From positions 1 to 64,000 of the forward strand of contig CDRNVI010000145.1 in assembly GCA_977017575.1 (NCBI GenBank): a stretch of DNA of 64,000 bases, given 5' to 3'. Source of the DNA: Paramoeba atlantica. Lineage: Eukaryota; Discosea. The notes below the pieces were generated by a model. The model made no database searches, was not told the origin of the DNA, and was given only the letters and a program-made list of their open reading frames with translations. The position numbers and the translations under genes were made by a program. How positions within the stretch are numbered: position 1 is the stretch's first letter; every line of letters begins with the position of its first letter. Below, one piece after another: positions 56,270-64,000 of the stretch.

Positions 56270-59200
56270 TCAATTTTGTGGAGGCGAATCCATTCGAGGT
56301 TTTTTGAATTCAATTTCATCATCACCAAAACCACATTCATCTCGAATCTTTCTCTTTTTACTTTCTCCTTCTTCTCCTTTTTCTCCTTCTCTTTGTTCTT
56401 CTCCTTGTTCTTCTCCTTCTCTTTGTTCTTCTTTTCCATTTGATTCAATCTTTTCATTCCCTTCTTGTTTTGCAGGTTTAATTGAACCATCAATGTGAAT
56501 GTATTCCTATCCAAAAATAGTGTTTCAATTCTTTGGGAAATTTCAAAAAGAATGAGGAAAAGAAAAAGAAAAAGAAAAACCTCCAAAAACTTCTTCACTG
56601 GTTGATAGGAGGTGATGTCTGCTGGTGTTTGTCCCTAAAATATTTAAAAATATCAGAAAAAAGGGATTCCTAAAAAAAGAGATTCATCAAAAAAATAAAT
56701 CAATCAAATCAAAGAAAAATGAACCTGATTATTTTTGATTTCAGGATCAGCACCATATTCACACAAAAGTTTCACTATCTCCAATTCACCCCTACTTGCA
56801 GCCACATGGAGCGCAGTCCTCCCATCCTACCATTTTGGGTTGAATGAATTGTTCCCAAAGAGTACCCCAAAAAACAAAGAAATGTGAAAAACCTCATTTG
56901 TTTTGTTGATTTCAACACCATTTTTCAACATAAAAAAAACAATCTCATGGGTTGACCCAAAATGTTGAAATTGGATAATGGTCATGAGAGGAGTGCGACC
57001 CTTTGAAAAAAAAAGATTTAAAATGATACTCAAAAACACCCATTCAAAAAAAATCAAATTAGAAAATACTTGATAGATTCCATTTACATCTGCTCCATTT
57101 TCAACTAAGAGCTTAACAGCTCGTAAATTAACAGAATAGGAACCACAAACTTGATGAAGAATACTCTTTCCCTGTTTTTCCAAAACCAAATTGATGGTAA
57201 ATTGAAAGAAAAAAAAGAAAGAAAAGAAAGAAAGAAAGAAAAGAGAGGATTGTTTTGAAGAAAGTTATCAAAAAACCAATAAACTTGAACAATGAGATGT
57301 GCTCCATTTTGTAATAATAATTTTGCAATATCCACATGGTGGTGTATACAGGCAAGAGTCAGAGGTGATTGACCATGCTGTGGTGATGAGACTTTGAATA
57401 AGACAAAGAGAAAAGAAATTTCAAAGTTTTTGAAAAAAAGAAAGAAAAAAAGAAAATACAAAGAAGTTAGTGTGAACTCCATTGATTGGACAATTTTTAG
57501 AAATCAAAAATTGAGCCAAATCAAATTTCCCTTTTTCACTTGCAAAACATAAAGGTCCAACATTCAATTCCTGGGGTGTGTGGAGATAAAAAAGGTAAAA
57601 AAAGGGGGTAGTGAGTTGTGAATATTGTGTTGAAAACAGAGAAAATTGTATCCTAATAAAAAAATACCTTTTTCATATTCTCCAATAAATAAGAGATTAC
57701 ATCCATGTGACCCTCTTGACATGCCAACACAAGACCATCACTGTTCCCAACTTGAAGTTGAGCACCATGTTTGGTGAAGAAAGAAACAATTTTAAGGTCT
57801 CCTAATTTACATGCAATGTGAAAGGGGGTATGTGAGGTCCACTGTAACAATTTTTAGAGAAAGAAATTTGAAAATCAAAGTTTTTTCATTTTTCCAAAAA
57901 AATCAAAAAAAGAAAAGAGACTTGGTTTTGAAAATTGATTGAAGCACCTCTTTCCACCAATAAAGTAATAATGTCAAAATGACCTCCCTCAGTTGCCTCA
58001 CACAAAGCTGTCTTTCCCTTTTTGTTTCACAAATGTTGATTTCAATAAATCATCAAAGAAATCTCAAACAAGAGAAAAGAAAAAACCTCATTTCCTTGTT
58101 GATCAATCTGAAGATCTTCTATTTTCAAAAAAGTTTTGACAATCTCTAAATTCCCTTTTTGACAAGCAACATGCCAAGGAGACATTCGATCCTAAAATGA
58201 AAAAGGACAAAAGAGAGTCCATCAATTCCTCTTCCTCCCCTCCCCCCTCCAACATAAATATCAAGAGAGACATTCAAAATAAAAACATACTTTTGAAGGA
58301 ATATTTGGATTAGCACCCTTTTCAAGAAGGAAATGAACCATTTTGATATCATTCTCCAAAACTGCAAAACATAAAGGACTCCAACTCTACCAAAAAGAGA
58401 TGAAAATATTTAAACTGAGTTCTTTTTTTCAAACATTTTGAAAGTTGAGAAAGAGAAAAAAATAACAATGGGTGTGGGAGAAAAAACACCTCGTTGTAAA
58501 GAAAAGTTGATATTTGCGCCTTTGTTGATCAAAAATTGTGCCATTTCAAAATCCCCTCTTTTGCAAGCACGACACAAAGAAGTTTCTCCTTCCTGCCCCC
58601 CCCCGCCCCAAAAAAAGAAGATGGGTAAAGATTAGTTTTTCTTGTGAAAATATTCAAAAAACTGAAGAAAAAACTTTACATTTGTTGACCAATCTACTTT
58701 TGCTTTGTTGTCAATCAAAAGATTCGCCATTTTAATGTCTCCTCTTTCACAACAAATCCACAAAGGACTTTCACCTCCCTGTTCAAACAAATAATAACTT
58801 ACAAAAAATGGAAAGGAAATCTAAAAATTAATTTGACATGAGGAGAGAGAAAGAAAGAGAGAAACTGTCTTTGTTTGGTCCACTTTGGTTCCTTTTTCAA
58901 TCAAAAATTTGGCGATTTCAGAGTGTCCTTTTTCACAAACTGAAGATAATGCAGTCTGATTTGGTTTTTGCTACAATCAAATAAAAATAAAAGAAGATGA
59001 ATTGAGTTGAATACACAACAACAATCAATGAAAAAATGTGATGCAAAAAAAAGATGATTTACCGAAATTGGCTCAAGAGAAGAGCCTTTCTCAAAAAGAA
59101 ACTGAACTATTTCAAGATTCCCAAATTCACAAGCAATAATCAATGGATCTGATCCATCCTTCAAAAACCATAACAACAGAGACAATCAATTAAACTTTCT

Positions 59201-59571
59201 TTCCCAAAAAAAAAATCAAAAAGAGAGAAAAGAGAAAAAAGAAAGAGAGAAAAACCTCAGCATGACTCTTGAGCGAAGCACCATTTTCAATCAACAAAGT
59301 AATCATCTTTAAGTCTCCTTTTTCACATGCTCTCATCAAAGGAGTAATCCCTTTCTTTTCTCAAAACTTTCAGATCAATATCACAACTCAACACACACAC
59401 AGAGACACAGAATCATCACCAGAGAGGATGATGAGATGAAAAAGAAGAAAAGAAGATGATCACCTGGCGTCTTGGAGCTTGATTGACATCCACTTTTTGA
59501 TTCAAAAGGAGTTGTTGAACCTTTTCACAATCTCCCCCTTCCACAGCTTCAAACAATTGGAGGTCTGCCAT
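56270..59571 (-). CDS. ANK-6: ankyrin-repeat protein
   Basis: Starts MADLQLFEAVEGGDCEKVQQ and ends KKPRMDSPPQN with TGA at 56270. About 17 exons and 620 aa. Exons checked include ALSSVCEKGHSEIAKFL, SPLWICCERGDIKMANLL, SWSPLCFAVLENDIKMVHFL, MSPWHVACQKGNLEIVKTF, HTPFHIACKLGDLKIVSFF, QSPLTLACIHHHVDIAKLL, GRTPLMTIIQFQHFGSTHEI and RTALHVAASRGELEIVKLL, followed by GQTPADITSYQPVKKFLE and the EYIHIDGSIKPAK tail. Boundaries examined are phase 0 and no lesion was found, so it serves as a good reference copy. Confidence 0.83.
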
Positions 59572-59939
59572 TTCCCTCTCTCTCTTTCTCTTTCTCCTCT
59601 CACTCAAAAAAAAAACTTCTCAAACCAAAAGAGAGAAAAAGAGGAAAACTAAATTTAGCCATTTTCTCCCTCTCTCTCTTTCTTTGCTTTATTTTTGTCA
59701 CCTTCAGTTTTTGAGTTTTCTCTTTTATTATTTCCCCCTCTCCCCCCCACACCCAAATAAAATAAACAATTTCTTTTAAAATTTTTATTCCATCGCCAAG
59801 GGTAAAGATTTAAGGGAAAAGGTTCGAGAAGAGGAGAGTGGGAAATAATTTTCCCCCTCTTCCCCCTCTCCATCACCCCAAATAAAATAAACAATTTCTT
59901 TTTGAAAAAAGAAGATTTCCTTTTTCAATTTTGTGGAGG
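59572..59939. other. ANK-6/ANK-7 spacer with short insertion
   Basis: The 3' flank motif CCAAATAAAATAAACAATTT occurs twice (about 59,754 and 59,880) around about 100 bp of unrelated sequence (AAAATTTTTATTCCATCGCC onward). This is either a partial local duplication or a second small insertion like that at 56.0 kb. No gene. Confidence 0.6.
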
Positions 59940-62900
59940 TTAATCCATTCGAGGTTTTTTGAATTCAATTTCATCACCAAAACCACATTCATCTCGAACC
60001 TTTCTCTTTTTACTCTCTCTTTCTTCTCCTTCTTCTCCTTCTCTTTGTTCTTCTTTTCCATTTGATTCAATCTTTTCATTCCCATCTCGTTTTGCAGGTT
60101 TAATTGAACCATCAATGTGAATGTATTCCTATTCAAAAATTGTGTTTCAATTCTTTGCGAAATTTCAAAAATAATGAGGAAAAGAAAAAGAAAAAGAAAA
60201 ACCTTCAAAAACTTCTTCATTTGTTGAGAGTAGGCGAAGTGTGCTGGTGTTTGTCCCTAAAATATTTTGAAAATAGTAAAAAAAGAGATTCATCAAAAAA
60301 ATAAATCAATCAAATCAAAGAAAAATGAACCTGCTTATTTTTGATTTCAGGATCAGCACCATGTTCACACAAAAGTTTCACCATCTCCAATTCACCCCTA
60401 CTTGCAGCCAGATGGAGCGCAGTATTCCCACCCTATCATTTTGGGTTGAATGAATTGTTCCCAAAGAGTACCCCAAAAAACAAAGAAATGAGAAAAACCT
60501 CATTTGTTTTGTTGATTTCAACACCATTTTTCAACAAAAATAAAACAATCTCTCTGATTGTCTGAAATTGTTGAAATTGGAGAAGAGTCATGAGAAGAGT
60601 GCGACCCTTTGAAAAAAAAAATGATTAAAATGATACTCAAAAACACCCATTCAAAAAAAAATCAAATTAGAAAAAATACTTGATAGATTTCATTTACATC
60701 TGCTCCATTTTCAACTAAAATCTTAACAACTGGTAAAGTAACAGAATAGGAACAAACTTGATGAAGAATACTCTTTCCCTGTTTTTCCAAACCAAATTGA
60801 TGGTAAATTGAAAGAAAGAAAAGAAAAAAAAAAAAGAAAGAAAAAAGAGAGAGGACTTGAACAATGATATGTGCTCCATTTTGTAATAATAATTTTGCAA
60901 TATCCACATTGTTGGAGGTACATGCAAGAGCCAGAGGTGATTGACCCTCCTGTGGTGACATGAGAATTTTGAAAAAGACAAAGAGAAAAGAAATTTCAAA
61001 TTTTTTGGAAGAAAAAGAAAAAAAAAAAAGAAAAAAAGAGAATACAAATAAGTTAGTGTGAACTCCATTGATTGGACAATTTTTAGAAATCAAAAATTGA
61101 GCCAAATCAAATTTCCCATTTTGACTTGCAAAACATAAAGGTCCAACATTCAATTCCTGGTGTGTGTGTGTGTGGAGATCAAAAAAGGTATGAAAAAAAG
61201 GGGAGGTGGGGTGGTGAATTGTAAATATTGTGTTGAAAACAGAAAAATTGTATCCTAATAAGAAAAAATACCTCTTTCGTATTCTCCAATAAATAAGAGA
61301 TTACATCCATGTTACCCCCTTCACATGCACGGACAAGACCATCACTGTTCCCAACTTGAAGTTGAGCACCATGTTTGGTGAAGAAAGAAACAATTTTAAG
61401 ATTTCCTAATTTACATGCAATGTGAAAGGGGTTATGAATCCTCTGTAATAATTTTGAGAGAGAAAAATTTTAAAATCAGAGTTTTTTTCATTTTGACAAT
61501 TAAAAAAAATCAAAAAGAGAAAACAGACTTGATTTTCAAAATTGATTGAAGCACCTCTTTCCACCAATAAAGTTATAATGTCAAAATGACCTCCCTCAGT
61601 TGCCTCACACAAAGCTGTCTTTCCCTTTTTGTTTCACAAAAGTTAATTTCAAAGAAATCATCAAAGAAATCTCAAACAAGAGAAAAGAAAAAAAGAAAAC
61701 CAGATTTCCTTGTTGATCAATCTGAAGATCTTCTATTTTCAAAAAAATTTTGACAATCTCTAAATTCCCTTTTTGACAAGCAATGTGAAAGGGAGACATT
61801 CGATCCTAAAATGACAAAAGGACAAAATAGAATTCATAAATTCCTCTTTCTCCCCTCCCCCCTCCAACATAAATATCAAGAGAGACATTCAAAAAATAAA
61901 AACATACTTTTGAAAGAATATTTGGATTAGCACCCTTTTCAAGAAGGAAATGAACCATTTTGATATCATTCTCCAAAACTGCAAAACATAAAGGGCTCCA
62001 ACTCTACCAAAAAGAGATGAAAATATTTAAACTGAGTTCTTTTTTTCAAACATTTTGAAAGTTGAGAAAAAGAAAAAATAACAATGGGTGTGGGAGAATA
62101 AACATCTCGTTGCAGAGAAAAGTTGATATTTGCACCTTTGTTGATCAAAAATTGTGCCATTTCAAAATCCCCTCTTTTACAAGCACAACACAAAGAAGTT
62201 TCTCCTTCCTGTCCCCCCAGCCCCAAAAAAAAGAAGAAGATTGGTAAAGATTAGTTTTTTTTTTGTGAAAACATTCAAACGAAAAGAATCAAAATTTTAC
62301 ATTTGTTGACCAATCCACCTTTGCTTTGTTGTCAATCAAAAGGTTTGCCATTTCAAAGTCTCTCCTTTCACAACAAATCCACAAAGGGCTTTTCCCTCTC
62401 TGTTCAAACAAAATGATCATTTTAAAAAAAATGGAAACAGGAACCAATGAGGAGAGAAAAGAGAGAAAGAAAGAAAGAAAGAGAAACCATCGTTGTTTGA
62501 TCTACTTTGGCTCCTTTTTCAATCAAAAATTTGACAATTTCAAAATACCCTTTTTCACAAACTGAAGATAATGCAGTCTTCTTTCCTCCCCACTGGTAAA
62601 AAACACAACAATAATCAATGAAAAAATATGGGCAGAACTAAAAAAGAGAAAAATGATTGACTGATGACTGAGGAAGAGAATAGCCTTTCTCAAAAAGAAA
62701 TTGAACAATTTCAAGATTCCCAAACTCACAAGCGCAAATCAGTGGATCTGATCCATCCTTCAAAAACCATAACAACAGAGACAATCAATCATCAAACTTT
62801 TTTCCTCCCAAAAAAAGAGAATCTTTTTTGGAGAAAAAGAAAGAGAAAAAAACCTCAGCAGCAAGACTCTTGAGCGAAGCTCCATTTTCAATCAACAAAG

Positions 62901-63168
62901 TGATCATCTTTAAGTCTCCTTTTTCACATGCTCTCATCAAAGGAGTAATCCCTTTCTTTCTCAAAACTTTCAGATCAATATCACAACTCAACACACACAC
63001 AGAGACACATCATCACCAGAGATAATGATGATAAAAAAAAGAAGAAAAGAAGATGATCACCTGGTGTCTTGGAGCTTGATTGACATCCACTCTCCGACTC
63101 AAAAGAAGTTGTTTAACTTTTTCATAATCTCCCCCTTCCACAGCTTCAAACAATTGGTGATCTGTCAT
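59940..63168 (-). CDS. ANK-7: ankyrin-repeat protein
   Basis: Starts MTDHQLFEAVEGGDYEKVKQ and ends EFKKPRMD with TAA at 59940. About 17 exons and 610 aa. Differences from the paralogues: exon 4 opens WGGKKTALSSVCEKG rather than QKPKKTAL; exon 3 reads GSDPLICACEFGNLEIVQFL; exon 13 is one codon shorter (HQVCSYSV instead of HQVCGSYSV); and the intron after exon 12 has lost about 45 bp but keeps a GT donor. The frame appears intact throughout. Confidence 0.82.
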
Positions 63169-63474
63169 TTCCCTCTCTTCTCTCTTTCTCTTTCTCTCTC
63201 TCACCCAAAAAAACAAACTTTTTAACCAAAGACACACCAAAACCGAAAAGAGAAAAAGAGGAAAACGGCAAACTTGCTCCTTTCTTTTTTAGAAAACTAA
63301 ATTTAGCCCTCTTTTTGATTTTCATTTTCTCTCTTTCTTTTGTTCTGAAATTGTCACTGGATGTTTATTTTTCTATTTTATTATTTTCCCCTCTCCCCCC
63401 ACACCACCACCCCAAATAAAAATAAACAAATTCTTTTTGAAAAAAGAAGATTTCCTTTTTCAATTTTGTGGAGG
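63169..63474. other. ANK-7/ANK-8 spacer
   Basis: A 306-bp spacer with the pyrimidine-rich upstream region of ANK-7 and the common 3' flank of ANK-8. It contains the family half-sequence AACCGAAAAGAG seen in several spacers. Nothing else recognised. Confidence 0.5.
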
Positions 63475-64000
63475 TTAATCCATTCGAGGTTTTTTGAATT
63501 CAATTTCATCATCACCAAAACCACATTCATCTCCAATCTTTCTCTTTTTACTTTCTCTTTCTTCTCCTTCTTCTCTTTGTTCTTCTCCTTCTCCTTCCCC
63601 TTCTTCTCCTTCTTCTCTTTGTTCTTCTTCTTTTCCATTTGATTCAATCTTTTCATTCCCTTCTCGTTTTGCAGGTTTAATTGAACCATCAATGTGAATG
63701 AATTCCTATTCAAAAAATTGTGTTTCAATTCTTTGAGAATTTCAAAAAGAATAAGGAAAAGATTTAAAAAACCTTCAAAAACTTCCTCACTGAGTGATAG
63801 TAGGTGGTGTCTGCTGGTGTTTGTCCCTAAAATATTTTGAAAATATCAAAAAAAAGAGATTCATCAAAAAAAATAAATCAATAAATCAAAGAAAAATGAA
63901 CCTGCTTATTTTTGATTTCAGGATCAGCACCATGTTCACACAAAAGTTTCACCATCTCCAACTTCCCCCCATGTGCAGCCAGATGGAGCGCAGTACTTCC
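63475..64000 (-). CDS. ANK-8: ankyrin-repeat protein, 3' exons only
   Basis: Only the last three exons are in the window: part of the STALHLAAHGGKLEMVKLL repeat with CEHGADPEIKNKQ, the short exon GQTPADTTYYHSVRKFLK, and the tail exon EFIHIDGSIKPAKREGNEKI running to TAA at 63475. The array therefore continues to the right of the window. Confidence 0.8.

Overview
This window looks like nuclear DNA of an intron-rich, AT-rich eukaryotic microbe that uses the standard stop codons. Nearly every gene is split by short GT-AG introns whose sense strand is very T- or C-rich. Genes on the minus strand therefore leave long purine tracts on the + strand. The large RasGEF and ankyrin families would fit an amoeboid protist such as Amoebozoa, Heterolobosea or Anaeramoeba. 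That is an inference only; nothing here fixes the lineage.

Layout. (1) 1-11,079 and 19,624-22,335: four tandem minus-strand genes encoding Ras guanine-nucleotide exchange factors (RasGEF_N plus CDC25-type RasGEF domain), each rebuilt here from 12-13 exons. The first runs off the window and is littered with partial exon duplications. (2) 11.1-19.4 kb, lying between RasGEF-3 and RasGEF-4: a candidate DNA transposon. It has an 11-exon minus-strand gene (about 1,566 aa) that joins a P-element/THAP9-like transposase, a C2H2 finger, a DEDDh exonuclease and a Ulp1-type SUMO protease, all with intact catalytic residues. A convergent single-exon gene encodes a 2OG-Fe(II) dioxygenase that resembles TET/JBP nucleic-acid oxidases. 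(3) 23,273-37,299: one plus-strand gene with three small introns and a 13.2-kb last exon. It encodes about 4,567 aa: a signal-anchor segment, a Cys-rich head, and about 100 copies of a 40-residue NGGTG repeat of the kind found in bacteriophage tail fibres. The repeat is arranged as 240-bp units that keep exact register for 11.52 kb. (4) 37,680-64,000: seven complete and one partial head-to-tail minus-strand ankyrin-repeat genes. Each has about 17 exons, with roughly one ankyrin repeat per exon and phase-0 introns throughout.

How it fits together. The RasGEF and ankyrin arrays are ordinary lineage-specific tandem expansions (signalling and protein-protein scaffolds) that still show recent duplication, cassette gain and decay. 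The two exceptional items are the putative transposon, which carries its own exonuclease, SUMO protease and DNA-oxidase-like enzyme, and the giant phage-fibre-like secreted or surface protein carried by a spliced eukaryotic gene. No rRNA, tRNA or CRISPR was found. Promoters and terminators could not be recognised. Exon boundaries are manual splice predictions checked for reading phase, not transcript evidence.
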